A model generated the notes under the pieces. The model ran no database searches and was not told where the DNA came from. It saw nothing but the letters and a program-made list of their open reading frames with translations. This document shows positions 53,612 to 62,423 of a stretch of DNA of 64,000 nucleotides, piece by piece. The stretch spans positions 62,001-126,000 of the forward strand of contig NZ_JADEVE010000415.1 of NCBI RefSeq assembly GCF_016125955.1. Reading direction: 5' to 3'. Numbering within the stretch: position 1 is the first letter of the stretch; each line of letters begins with the position of its first letter. The translations under genes were made by a program, and so were the position numbers. This DNA comes from Acetomicrobium sp. S15 = DSM 107314. GTDB taxonomy: Bacteria > Synergistota > Synergistia > Synergistales > Thermosynergistaceae.

Positions 53612-53639
53612 GAGGGCTGGCTGCGATAAGCCAGCCCTC
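53612..53639 (-). terminator. 11-bp intercistronic hairpin after livK (system 2)
   Basis: GAGGGCTGGCT (53612-53622) pairs perfectly with AGCCAGCCCTC (53629-53639) around 6 bases. It lies between livK and the dehydrogenase gene without a T run, so it probably protects the livK message or reduces readthrough, giving more binding protein than permease. Confidence 0.7.
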
Positions 53640-53673
53640 TGCTTTGCTATAAGTTTTGATTTGGTCTGTGCGG

Positions 53674-54888
53674 TTATTCCAGCTCCGGCTCCACGCTCAC
53701 GACCTTTATGAGTTTGTCCTTCCTGTCGACTATTTGGATGATCGGCATCTCGTGAAGCATGTTGTTCCACTTGTCGCAGGTGTAAGAACCCATGGGGGTT
53801 TTGAAATCGCGGACGCCTTTGAGTGCCTGGCGAATCGCCTCTCGCGCCTCTTTTATCGGGAGCATCATAGGCTTGCCGTCGACTACCCGGATGACATTCG
53901 CTTTCCTCAAGGCATCCGCCAGCATCAACGTGGAAGAATACGTCCAGGCTGAGTTCTCGTCCGGCAGCTCGCCATACTTGGCCTGAAATTCTTTTACATA
54001 TTCTTGGACGAGCGGGTCCTCGTTAGCGACGGTGAAGCCGGCGGCGCTGTATATCCCGTTTACGCTGTCCCCTGCTATGTCGCGAATGGGCGTTGAAGAA
54101 TACGATGCAGAGCCCACAAAATCTACTTCTAACCCAAGCTGGGCTTTCTGTCGCAGTATTATCGCATCATCCTCAAGCCTTGTGCCCCAGGCGAAAACGC
54201 AGGTAGCGCCGCTGTTTTTGATGGCCAGGAGCTGAGCGGTATAGTCTTTCGTGCCGGTGGTGTATTTCTGTTCTGTCAACACGTCTATGCCATACATTTC
54301 CTTCAGGGCTTTAGCTGTCTCTACGAACCCTCCGGTGCCGAAGGCATCCGAATCGTGCAGGCCCGCTATCTTTTTATGTCCGAGGTCCTCGACCATGAAC
54401 TTGGCCATTATCTGAGCCACGGTCCTGTCGTCGGTCCTTACGCGGAACATCCACGGGATCTCGAGCTCCGACAGAGACCAGGCGCTCCCGCCGAATATGG
54501 CCGGGATCTCGTTTTCCTTGATGATGGGGGCCAGTGCGTGGACCATTGTGCTTCGCACGGTAGCGAAGCTCATTATCACATTATGAGAGAAAAGCAGCTT
54601 GTTGAAGGCGCTGATTGCTCCCGGGTTGGTTCCCTTCGTATCTTCGTAAATGAAGCGCAGCGGCACGCCGTTGATGCCGCCTTCGGCGTTGATCTTCTCC
54701 AGCGCCATTTCCGTCCCCTTGCGCTGCAGGTCTCCGGTTATGGCTGCGTCTCCAGACATCTCAACGGGAAAGCCGACGTCGAACGTCTTTGGCGCCGGAG
54801 CGAGTTCCTGGGCTGCCCCGGGGACCGCCGCCAGTGCAATACAAAGCAATGCAACCGCCAAACTCGATGCCACAAATCTCCTTGTCAT
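53674..54888 (-). CDS. livK: Branched-chain amino acid ABC transporter, substrate-binding protein (system 2)
   Basis: The 404-residue exported protein has a signal peptide (ASSLAVALLCIALAAVPGAAQ) and the type I binding fold: FDVGFPVEMSGDAAITGDL, RFIYEDTKGTNPGAISAFNKLL and VRTDDRTVAQIMAKFMVEDLG. ATG 54888 is used; ATG 54897 is only one base from its G-run ribosome site. It leads the second Liv operon. Confidence 0.9.
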   Translation of the reverse strand: MTRRFVASSLAVALLCIALAAVPGAAQELAPAPKTFDVGFPVEMSGDAAITGDLQRKGTEMALEKINAEGGINGVPLRFIYEDTKGTNPGAISAFNKLLFSHNVIMSFATVRSTMVHALAPIIKENEIPAIFGGSAWSLSELEIPWMFRVRTDDRTVAQIMAKFMVEDLGHKKIAGLHDSDAFGTGGFVETAKALKEMYGIDVLTEQKYTTGTKDYTAQLLAIKNSGATCVFAWGTRLEDDAIILRQKAQLGLEVDFVGSASYSSTPIRDIAGDSVNGIYSAAGFTVANEDPLVQEYVKEFQAKYGELPDENSAWTYSSTLMLADALRKANVIRVVDGKPMMLPIKEAREAIRQALKGVRDFKTPMGSYTCDKWNNMLHEMPIIQIVDRKDKLIKVVSVEPELE

Positions 54889-55198
54889 CACCCACATACC
54901 CCCTCTTTTTCGGTCTGCAAACTCCTTTTGCTTGCAAAAAACGCACCTTGCCCTTTCGCGGTGCCGCCCTGATGTTTTATTTTATGAAACATCGCCCCCT
55001 TTCCGTGCAGCGCTCAATTTTTATTATACCTTGAGTGTCTTGAGGATCTATCGAAAAATCAATTTGCTTCGGCGAATGTAGTTGTATGCATGTCTTCACC
55101 CCTCATCATCTCTGTTTTTTCATATGAACTACGACGGAGTTTCAGCGGCGGCAAAGCGCTATTTAGCTTCGAGTGAGGTTTGGCTTTTCTCTGTAAAG
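54889..55198. other. Intergenic region holding the system 2 Liv promoter
   Basis: A minus-strand TATAAT lies at 55028-55023, 135 bases before livK, without a clear -35. No gene was recognised in the rest. Its T-rich part at 55015-55028 precedes the end of rbsK. Confidence 0.4.
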
Positions 55199-56110
55199 TT
55201 AGCGGGCGGACGAACTCGAAAGCATTCGCAACACGGCGGACCTTTGGGGAAGGGAGCTTCGAGCCCCCAACGCCGTGCAGGTTAACGCCCCCGCAGCGGC
55301 ACCGAACTTAACGGCCTCTTCGAGCACCTTTCCCTCCGCCAGGGCTACGGCGAGCCCTGCGCGAAAGGCGTCTCCCGCCCCTGTGGTATCCACAACTTCC
55401 ACAGGGAAGGCTGGCACAGAGAAGGTGCGATCTCGCGTTACAGCCAGCGCGCCTTTGCTCCCGAGGCTTACCACTACGCAGCCGGCCCCTTTTTCCAAAA
55501 GCCTTAGGGCAGCCTGAGCCGGTTCGTCAGATCCGCCCAAATCTGCCGCTTCTATCTCGTTAGGGGCCGCCACGTCTACGAGGGGCCAAATCTCGTCAGG
55601 CAGAGGTGCTGCTGGGGCTGGATCGAGCACGGTAAGGCAGCCGGCCTCTTTGGCTTTTTTGAGACCCACTATCACGGTGGCGATGGGTATTTCCAGTTGA
55701 AATAACGCCACCTGCGCCTCTTTCATGGCGGTTGCGGCTCTTTCTACGTCCTCGCCACAGGCCAGTGCATTTGCGCCAGGGGAGAGTATGATGGCATTTT
55801 CTCCCTCTTTGGTGACGGCGATGAGGGCCACTCCCGTGTTTACGCCGGGACAAACCCTCACCGGCGCGCAGTCCATGCCCTCAGAGACGAGGTCTGAGAG
55901 GAGCCTCTTTCCGAAGTCGTCGTCTCCGACGCACCCTGCCATGGTCACGCGGGCACCGAGCCGCGCGCAGGCGACAGCCTGGTTTGCCCCTTTGCCGCCT
56001 CCGCCCATGGAAAAGCCCTCTCCGCTCATCGTCTCCCCAAGGCGGGGTAGTCTGGAGACACGCACGATCAAGTCCATGTTTATAGACCCCACTACGACTA
56101 CCTTGACCAA
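55199..56110 (-). CDS. rbsK: Ribokinase (PfkB family)
   Basis: The 303-residue sugar kinase has VVVVGSINMDLIVRVSRLP, GGGGKGANQAVACARLGARV, GDDDFGKRL, and the catalytic DTTGAGDAFRAGLAVAL near residue 245. It phosphorylates ribose or a related sugar or nucleoside. TTG 56110 follows GAGGGGGGAAGG; it overlaps the upstream kinase-like gene by 13 bases. Confidence 0.9.
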   Translation of the reverse strand: MVKVVVVGSINMDLIVRVSRLPRLGETMSGEGFSMGGGGKGANQAVACARLGARVTMAGCVGDDDFGKRLLSDLVSEGMDCAPVRVCPGVNTGVALIAVTKEGENAIILSPGANALACGEDVERAATAMKEAQVALFQLEIPIATVIVGLKKAKEAGCLTVLDPAPAAPLPDEIWPLVDVAAPNEIEAADLGGSDEPAQAALRLLEKGAGCVVVSLGSKGALAVTRDRTFSVPAFPVEVVDTTGAGDAFRAGLAVALAEGKVLEEAVKFGAAAGALTCTALGARSSLPQRSAVLRMLSSSSAR

Positions 56111-57135
56111 GGCCTTCCCCCCTCGGCAGTTTGTGCTCTCTTATGAATGTGAAGAATTGTGGCATCATAAAGGGATTTGTGAAATAGTATGCCTTCTTTC
56201 GAGGTTCGCTTTCTCCTCAAAGAAATGACCTCTTGTAGTGTCTTTTTATAGCTTTCCGCATCTTTACCTCCCTTTTCTTCCGTTTCAAAGAGAAATCTAT
56301 CTATGTAAAAGAGTAGATTCCAGAAGTCCCATCCCTTTAAAACGGCGTTGTGCGGTATATAACAAGCGCATTCGGCCAAATAGGGTGGTATATGCCATGG
56401 GGTTTTTCTAAAAGTGAAATAGGCAGATTTAAAGATGTCATATTCAAACCCCATTCCGTTATGCAGGTTTTCATTATCGATAGAATAGATATAACCATCT
56501 TTGTTTCTAACTAAGTTATATGTGCGGATATCAGGGTGGCGAATGCCCTTTGAAAGCGAAGTGGGAGCTTCTTCTTGTAGTATGGAGCACAGACTGTCTA
56601 CTTCTGCTGTATTCATATCTGAAAGCAAGACAGTTTTCTTCTTTTGGAACAGGTGGATGATTTTTTGAAGATATTGCGAGCTGTCTGCGGGAAAATCGAC
56701 ACGGGCCCCGTGGATATGAGCTTGGTAGCGAGCCATAGTTTTTGCATATCTAAAGGGAAGTTCTTTGCGCAGAGGATGGCCTTCTATCCATTGAGTAAGG
56801 AGATACGGCCCGATTTGTTTATAAACCTTAGGGATGGGGACCTCCTTTGTCTCAAGGAGGGATGTTATTTCTGCGATGCTCTGGGCCGATTCTGGGGTCC
56901 TAACCCAGTAGAGTTTCATTTTTTCTCCCCTTTTACTGTCAACTATCAAAAGGGGTTTGGAGCTGCACCCTTGCCGTAAACGTATAATGCGTTCTGGAAT
57001 GTATCCCAGTGCATCGTATAAAATTTCATAGCAAGACTCTCCGCCAGGAAGGCAATATGCCCGAGCGTCTATAATGTATCCTCGCTCAGAGTGGCGCGCA
57101 AAAATGTTATCCAAAAAACGAGCTGCTATAGCCAT
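56098..57135 (-). CDS. Kinase-fold phosphotransferase (APH/LPS-kinase-like)
   Basis: A 345-residue soluble protein with a protein-kinase-like C-lobe: KGIRHPDIRTYNLVRN near residue 210, followed by IYSIDNENLH, matches the catalytic H-x-D-x4-N and downstream D-x-E motifs of aminoglycoside phosphotransferases and Kdo/LPS core kinases. VPIPKVYKQIGPYLLTQWIEGHPLRKELP is the hinge-like region. ATG 57135 has AAGGAG upstream. It precedes rbsK and lies beside polysaccharide genes, so a sugar is a likely acceptor (inference). Confidence 0.65.
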   Translation of the reverse strand: MAIAARFLDNIFARHSERGYIIDARAYCLPGGESCYEILYDALGYIPERIIRLRQGCSSKPLLIVDSKRGEKMKLYWVRTPESAQSIAEITSLLETKEVPIPKVYKQIGPYLLTQWIEGHPLRKELPFRYAKTMARYQAHIHGARVDFPADSSQYLQKIIHLFQKKKTVLLSDMNTAEVDSLCSILQEEAPTSLSKGIRHPDIRTYNLVRNKDGYIYSIDNENLHNGMGFEYDIFKSAYFTFRKTPWHIPPYLAECACYIPHNAVLKGWDFWNLLFYIDRFLFETEEKGGKDAESYKKTLQEVISLRRKRTSKEGILFHKSLYDATILHIHKRAQTAEGGRPWSR

Positions 57136-57553
57136 AAGATAAACTCCTTCCGCCTCTCTGTGCAAGCTGTAAAGCAATTTCAGCCCTTAATTGACTTGTC
57201 TCTATCTTTCTTTGTTAAGCAAATCCGGTCACTCCGCGTCGCGTTTGGAAGTCTGCCAGCGATGAAATCAGAAACTGCGTAGTTGCAGCCTTCCTTGACA
57301 GAGAGTTGCTCCATTCGTGTATGATGGTCCAATTATAACATCGGGAGGTAAATGACGAGGTCATCGTATTACCCGAGGAATGGTTTTATTATCGTCCGAC
57401 GCGACGGGTCGCTCAAAGCCGCACTCGCGTATAATTAAAAACCGACGGCGTGAGCGAAAGCCGCGTCGTTCGGGTTGCGAAATTAGCAGGGATAGAGCAT
57501 GGCCAAATCGCCTCGGAACAGATAACTGTGAAGGACAAAAAGGAGCGGTTCAG
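57136..57553. promoter_or_regulatory. Intergenic region with promoter-like elements before the GT2 gene
   Basis: TTGACA at 57295-57300 with TATGAT at 57320-57325 (19-base spacing) and a second TATAAT at 57430-57435 could drive the glycosyltransferase. A GGGAGGT at 57343-57349 sits 2 bases before a 28-codon frame (57352-57438), too close for a normal ribosome site. GC-rich inverted segments at 57395-57475 may fold. Confidence 0.4.
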
Positions 57554-58582
57554 TTGTCGAATGTGCAGGAGAACAAAAACACAAAAAGTAAGGACCCGAC
57601 CTCAGGATTACTTTCTTTGGTTGTGCCTGTATACAACGCCTCTTCATTTCTGCAAAAGACGTTGCACTCTTTGGAGGATCAAGATTATGCGCCCATAGAG
57701 CTAATTCTCGTAGATGACGGCTCTCAAGATGAGAGCTTGGATATCATGCGCGAATTTGCTAAACAAAGCAAGTGTATTGTAAAAGTGCTTTCCCAGAAAA
57801 ACATGGGAGTTAGCGTAGCCAGGAATAGGGGGCTTTTAATGGCAGAGGGCGAATACGTTGCTTTTTGCGACAATGATGATCTTTTCGCTCGAGATTGTTT
57901 CTCTAAACTCGTTTCCGCGCTCGAAGAATTCAATGCCGATATGGCATTCTGTGGACATGATCTAATAGACGTCAACGACAAAACCGTTAGGAAATATGAC
58001 GAAAAGTTCGTTTATCCCAAGAAAAATCCGGAAAGCGGGGAAGAGGTATTAACTCAGTATCCGTTAGGAAAAATTAGCATATGGGGAGGAGCTGTTCTTT
58101 ACCGCAGAGCATATCTTCTTGAAAATGGCATATTTTATACTCAAAATTGCTATTGTGCCGAGGATAACGAGGTCTTTGTAAAAGCCCTTGGCTTGGCCCG
58201 AAGGGTTGCCTGCGTGCGGCAGAGCCTTTCTTTTTGGCGAAGACACCCTTTTTCTGCCAGTTATTCGTCCGAACTGTTTAAAACTTACAGCAACCTCCAT
58301 GAGCTGGCTGCTTATTTGCGCTGCAGGGCTTTTTTAGAGAATAACGGAAAGCAAAATACAAGGGCGTATAAAATACTTTCGTCGCTGATTATACCTGCCG
58401 CCTACGCAGGCTATTTACAGAAACTCCTCCTTGCAAAAGGCGACGATTATTTTAAGAAACTGATTCGCAAAGAAAGTTTAAAGAGACAATTGAGGAAAGG
58501 TAATAACATCACTCTTTTATCGAGGAGGCCCGATCAATATTTCAAACTGCTTTTGGCGATGCATTTCCCTGCAGTCTGCTAA
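57554..58582 (+). CDS. Glycosyltransferase family 2
   Basis: The 342-residue protein has LLSLVVPVYNASSFLQKTL, ELILVDDGSQDESL, KNMGVSVARNRGL and the metal-binding AFCDNDDLFARD of GT-A inverting enzymes, followed by a helical C-terminus. It adds a sugar to a polysaccharide or lipid carrier. The open frame begins at 57380, but the basic stretch before TTG 57554 looks non-coding, and AAAAAGGAGCGG stands before this TTG. Confidence 0.85.
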   Translation: MSNVQENKNTKSKDPTSGLLSLVVPVYNASSFLQKTLHSLEDQDYAPIELILVDDGSQDESLDIMREFAKQSKCIVKVLSQKNMGVSVARNRGLLMAEGEYVAFCDNDDLFARDCFSKLVSALEEFNADMAFCGHDLIDVNDKTVRKYDEKFVYPKKNPESGEEVLTQYPLGKISIWGGAVLYRRAYLLENGIFYTQNCYCAEDNEVFVKALGLARRVACVRQSLSFWRRHPFSASYSSELFKTYSNLHELAAYLRCRAFLENNGKQNTRAYKILSSLIIPAAYAGYLQKLLLAKGDDYFKKLIRKESLKRQLRKGNNITLLSRRPDQYFKLLLAMHFPAVC

Positions 58583-58878
58583 GTATGGGTCAAAATCACC
58601 TGTAGGAGTATAGCGTATAAAAACAAGCATACAAAACGAGCCTGCTGAAAAAACTACATTATAGCTACACTATTAACAATATAACTTGCAAAATAGATAG
58701 GAGCCATCTTGATTCTTCTTTGCTATTTAGACAAGCTAAGGACAAATGGAAGCAAATTGAGCGTCTTTTTCAGCTGTCTTAAAACATAGCAACACTGCAC
58801 TATTGGTAACTAAACTCTAATCGCAAAGCTACTAAAGCACAACACAGTGATGGAGGCCTGCCTCTTTAGTGTTTAGTG
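58583..58878. other. AT-rich region between convergent genes
   Basis: No gene is recognised. One plus-strand frame (about 58682-58780) reads RSHLDSSLLFRQAKDKWKQI and ends LFQLS; it might be a relic of a mobile gene, but I cannot place it. Confidence 0.3.
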
Positions 58879-60969
58879 CTACTTTTGCCCTTCCATTTCT
58901 TTTACAAGCCTTTGCCCCTGCTCCAGCTCCTCATATAAGTTGTAAAGCAGACGGTCCGGGTTAAGCTGCCCCCATAGCAAGTCAGGGTCCTTCCAATGCC
59001 ACGGTTGTCTACCTGTATAGTAAGGCCAGCCGCCGGTCATAATAATGTCTTGGTTCCATATATGGTTGCTCTCGCCTCCCCAGAATATGTTCATCGGTAT
59101 CTCGAGCTCTACGCCTACGAACGAGTAGTCTTCTCCTGCTCGAGTAGTGCCAGCACGGGTGACGTAAAAGCCGATGCCCACATCATCCCAATGCCTCATC
59201 GCCGAAAGTTTTATGCCACTGTCGGAGTCCACAAAGACGCCGGCTTCCGCCGTGAGGTCCAGATCATAGCGTGGTTCGTGATAACCGGCTTGAAGCCAGC
59301 CTGCGCCCATCCAACCTTCATTGTCATGGTCTCTGCTTCCGCAGCCGTCATGGTAGAGACAAATGAATTCATCAGCCAGATTTGCGAAACTCTCTGGGTC
59401 ACGCTCATGAACTAAACCAAGCCTTATACCCATGAAGTAACGGCCGTTGTTGAAATAGGTTCGCCTCCAGTAATTACCACCGAACCATGCGGCATCAAGC
59501 CAGCCTACCTCGTATAGTTGAAAAGTATTAGTATCTATACGTTCCATGTTGCTGTATACGGCCTGCCAAATACGGACCTTTTCGTTGGTCCAGGGTTCAT
59601 AAGCGAAATCTTCCTCCTTGCCGTGCCTATGAATGGGGATGCGAACATCGAAGACCCCAGCCTTTCCCTCTGTGGAATTCCATTCATATACGGCGTCTAT
59701 GCTCCATCGGGCATCATAGTCTTCATAATCAGACCTTAAGATGCGAGGCTCGTAAGCAATGTAAGCTTTATATAAGTGTTCGCCCTTTTCTTCTTCCGAT
59801 GGTCCCTCTTCTAAGGCCCACTGTCCACTCTCTCGTTCCTTAAGATTAGGGTCTGTCCAATAGGCGGTGGCTTCTTGAGCGTATTCCTTGCGTAGTTCGT
59901 TCAGTCGCAGCAAAGCACAGTGTTCGCCTGGGATGTTTACGCGCATGATAGCGGTACCTCGGACTTGTGCCTCTAAGATAACAGCTTCCGTATCCCAGGG
60001 GATGAGGTGTGAAACCAAATAGAGCACTCTGGCCATAGCTTCTGCTTCAGAGCTATAGCCTATGTTTTCATAGCTGATCAGAAGGTTTCTTTCCTTGGGG
60101 TTGATTCTGACCTTCACATTGCGCACGCCGATGCGCTTGGGTATAACCGAGGTAAGCTCGATTATTAGGTTTGATGGGTCCGTTTCAGACCAGGAAAGCA
60201 ATGTATTGATTTGGGCACCTTTCATAGAGCGTTTCTTGCCGCCGAAGATGGGAAGATCTCGCAGGTCAAAAGGGCGAAACGCCGCTATGGACAGTTCGTC
60301 TCCCCGCTGATAGCTCACGCTTATGTCAGCCCATGAGGTTTTGATCACAGCTCCGTAGTTATAGTCCGATTTAACATCGGTAGCCTTAATAGGATGTTGT
60401 CCGCTAAAAATATCGTTTGAATAGTCCATGGAGCCATACTCACCTTTTAGTTCAAGCCAATCATAAGGTTGCCACGATACTCCTCCAAAAGCTCCACCGA
60501 GTCGATCCGAACCCCATCCAGCGGTGAATGTCCAGTCGCCTATTGCCAACGTCCCGACGATATACTCAGATCTAAAATGCTCGGTAGTGCTTAGATCCAA
60601 GATGCCTACTGCAATAGCAGGCCTCAAACCCTCTTGGGGTAAAATTTGATACTTAGCGTCGAACTCGTGGTCTTTATAACTACCGAAACGTGGGTATTTC
60701 CCCCGGTCGAGAGGAACATTAGTGACATGGGTGATTCGGAAATTGAGCTCAAATTTGGGTAGGTACCCCAGCGCAAGATAATATGTTATATAAGGATTTG
60801 CGTCGGTATACCCAAACCAACCCTTGCCGTCTTCCAAAACTTCAGCAGTAGGATATTCCCACAGTCCCGTATAGCCACCATTTGCGGGAGACCCTCCCCA
60901 AGCTGGTGCTGATAATAAATGGAACATCAAAAATAACTGGAGCAAAAGAATTTCTCTTTTTATGCACAA
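58879..60969 (-). CDS. YjbH-like outer membrane exopolysaccharide protein
   Basis: A 696-residue exported protein (signal peptide ILLLQLFLMFHLLSAPAWG). PANGGYTGLWEYPTAEVLEDG near residue 30 and ITYYLALGYLPKFELNFRIT match the YjbH family, which are beta-barrel lipoprotein-like proteins of exopolysaccharide secretion; no lipobox Cys is seen at the signal peptide end. The second half has alternating strands rich in Trp and Tyr, as in a barrel. The start is TTG 60969 with GGAGGGA very close; ATG 60927 is an alternative. Confidence 0.78.
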   Translation of the reverse strand: MCIKREILLLQLFLMFHLLSAPAWGGSPANGGYTGLWEYPTAEVLEDGKGWFGYTDANPYITYYLALGYLPKFELNFRITHVTNVPLDRGKYPRFGSYKDHEFDAKYQILPQEGLRPAIAVGILDLSTTEHFRSEYIVGTLAIGDWTFTAGWGSDRLGGAFGGVSWQPYDWLELKGEYGSMDYSNDIFSGQHPIKATDVKSDYNYGAVIKTSWADISVSYQRGDELSIAAFRPFDLRDLPIFGGKKRSMKGAQINTLLSWSETDPSNLIIELTSVIPKRIGVRNVKVRINPKERNLLISYENIGYSSEAEAMARVLYLVSHLIPWDTEAVILEAQVRGTAIMRVNIPGEHCALLRLNELRKEYAQEATAYWTDPNLKERESGQWALEEGPSEEEKGEHLYKAYIAYEPRILRSDYEDYDARWSIDAVYEWNSTEGKAGVFDVRIPIHRHGKEEDFAYEPWTNEKVRIWQAVYSNMERIDTNTFQLYEVGWLDAAWFGGNYWRRTYFNNGRYFMGIRLGLVHERDPESFANLADEFICLYHDGCGSRDHDNEGWMGAGWLQAGYHEPRYDLDLTAEAGVFVDSDSGIKLSAMRHWDDVGIGFYVTRAGTTRAGEDYSFVGVELEIPMNIFWGGESNHIWNQDIIMTGGWPYYTGRQPWHWKDPDLLWGQLNPDRLLYNLYEELEQGQRLVKEMEGQK

Positions 60970-61264
60970 TCCCTCCAGCCCAGCAAGAACAGTATAGCTT
61001 TCACGAGGAATGATAGATATAGATATATTATCATGGGTTGTCGTATATCGTATAGGCTAAATTTGAGGTGGACTGCAAGGTTGCAACAGAAAGTTCTAAA
61101 GAGGCCGACAACGTAGACACCACCAAGAGATTGAAATGGGTTGCCAAATATTGCTCTTGTCTGGCGAAAATTGATCCACTTCGCTTGAAGAAACAGCTTG
61201 ATTTATTTATATTTTTTGTAGGGTTTATTGAGATCCGGATGAAATACGAGGTGTATGCTTGTTG
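60970..61264. other. Intergenic region with a possible 65-codon frame
   Basis: A plus-strand frame at 61068-61265 reads VDTTKRLKWVAKYCSCLAKI and a hydrophobic segment near its end. It has no recognised homologue and no good ribosome site. A minus-strand promoter for the YjbH gene must lie here but is not clear. Confidence 0.3.
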
Positions 61265-62422
61265 ATGAAGATTGCTTTTGAGTGCTCTCCCTTGGTTAAA
61301 CAAAAAACCGGCGTAGGATGGTATTGCTATAATCTTTTAGAGCAGTTCCTAAACTTTGCGGAAGAAGAGTTTGTACTCTTTTCCTTCAGCTTGAAATTGC
61401 GTAAGCCCGACCTCCCCGAGGAGTGGTTTACTCGACCGATGACTCGCTATCGTTTTTACGCTCCGTTATCGCGGCTGTCGGTTATGTTTATGTCAAAGTT
61501 CTTGGGCGAGAAGGTTTCTCGATTACTGCTACCTGCCGCAGATGTTGCTCACTTTCCAAATTTTATCGGCTTCCCTATTAAAGGAGCCAAGATTGTGTTG
61601 ACTGTTCATGATCTTGGCTTTGTGCGCTATCCTGAGACTATTGAAAGGCGGAATTTGTTTCTTCTTCGCTCTCTTTTTAAAAGATCCCTCGACATTGCCA
61701 CTGTCGTTATTACCCACTCAATCTCCACAAAAGAGGACCTCATGTCCTTCTTCGATTACCCTCAAGAAAAAATAGTTGTAGTGCCTCTTGGTGTGGACCA
61801 TAGCACCTATAGACCTATGTTTAATATGTGCGCGCTGGAGTCTTTTAAGCAAAGGCATTCTCTTGGACAGTATATTTTGTTCTTAGGGACTCTCGAGCCT
61901 CGAAAAAACCCGGCGGGCTTGCTTAAGGCTTATGTTGTCCTATGCCAAGAGATAGGCTTGGATTGTGTCCCGGATTTGGTGTTTGGGGGGGGCAGGGGAT
62001 GGGTAAATGACTCATTTAATATGCTGTATTCTCAGCTTGACGAAGATATCAAAAAGAAGATTCATTTCTTAGGATATCTGTCTAAGGAAGAGCTGCCTTT
62101 TTTATACTCTGGTGCCCAGGCCTTCATCTTTCCCTCTCTGTGGGAAGGCTTTGGACTTCCTCTCCTTGAGGCAATGGCCTGTGGCGTTCCTGTGGTAACT
62201 TCTACTGCCTCATCGCTTCCTGAGGTTGCAGGTGATGCCGCTTTATTAGTAGATCCATACTCGCCGGAGCAGATAGCCGAAGCTGTCTATAGAATTTTAA
62301 CTGACAAATCTTTGGCGTCGAGATTAAAGAGTGCTGGCATACGGCAAGCTGCCAAGTTTACATGGGAAAAGACAGCCTTGCAGACTTTTGAGGTTTATAA
62401 AATAGCTGCTAAGGAGCGATAA
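61265..62422 (+). CDS. Glycosyltransferase family 4
   Basis: The 385-residue GT-B enzyme has SPLVKQKTGVGWYCYNLLE (acceptor domain), VHDLGFVRYPET, LFLGTLEPRKNPAGLLKAY and the donor-binding FPSLWEGFGLPLLEAMACG with the E-x7-E pair. It is the mannosyl/rhamnosyl-type retaining transferase used in polysaccharide synthesis. ATG 61265 is used; two TTGs precede it. Its stop is 1 base from the stop of the convergent FkbM gene. Confidence 0.88.
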   Translation: MKIAFECSPLVKQKTGVGWYCYNLLEQFLNFAEEEFVLFSFSLKLRKPDLPEEWFTRPMTRYRFYAPLSRLSVMFMSKFLGEKVSRLLLPAADVAHFPNFIGFPIKGAKIVLTVHDLGFVRYPETIERRNLFLLRSLFKRSLDIATVVITHSISTKEDLMSFFDYPQEKIVVVPLGVDHSTYRPMFNMCALESFKQRHSLGQYILFLGTLEPRKNPAGLLKAYVVLCQEIGLDCVPDLVFGGGRGWVNDSFNMLYSQLDEDIKKKIHFLGYLSKEELPFLYSGAQAFIFPSLWEGFGLPLLEAMACGVPVVTSTASSLPEVAGDAALLVDPYSPEQIAEAVYRILTDKSLASRLKSAGIRQAAKFTWEKTALQTFEVYKIAAKER

Positions 62423-62423
62423 A

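Noticed and set aside
57352-57438. A 28-codon gene behind a GGGAGGT sequence
   Set aside because: The ribosome site is only 2 bases from the ATG and the peptide has no recognised features; it may be fortuitous.
61031-61303. A 90-residue minus-strand frame before the GT4 gene
   Set aside because: No homology or ribosome site; it overlaps the GT4 start on the other strand.
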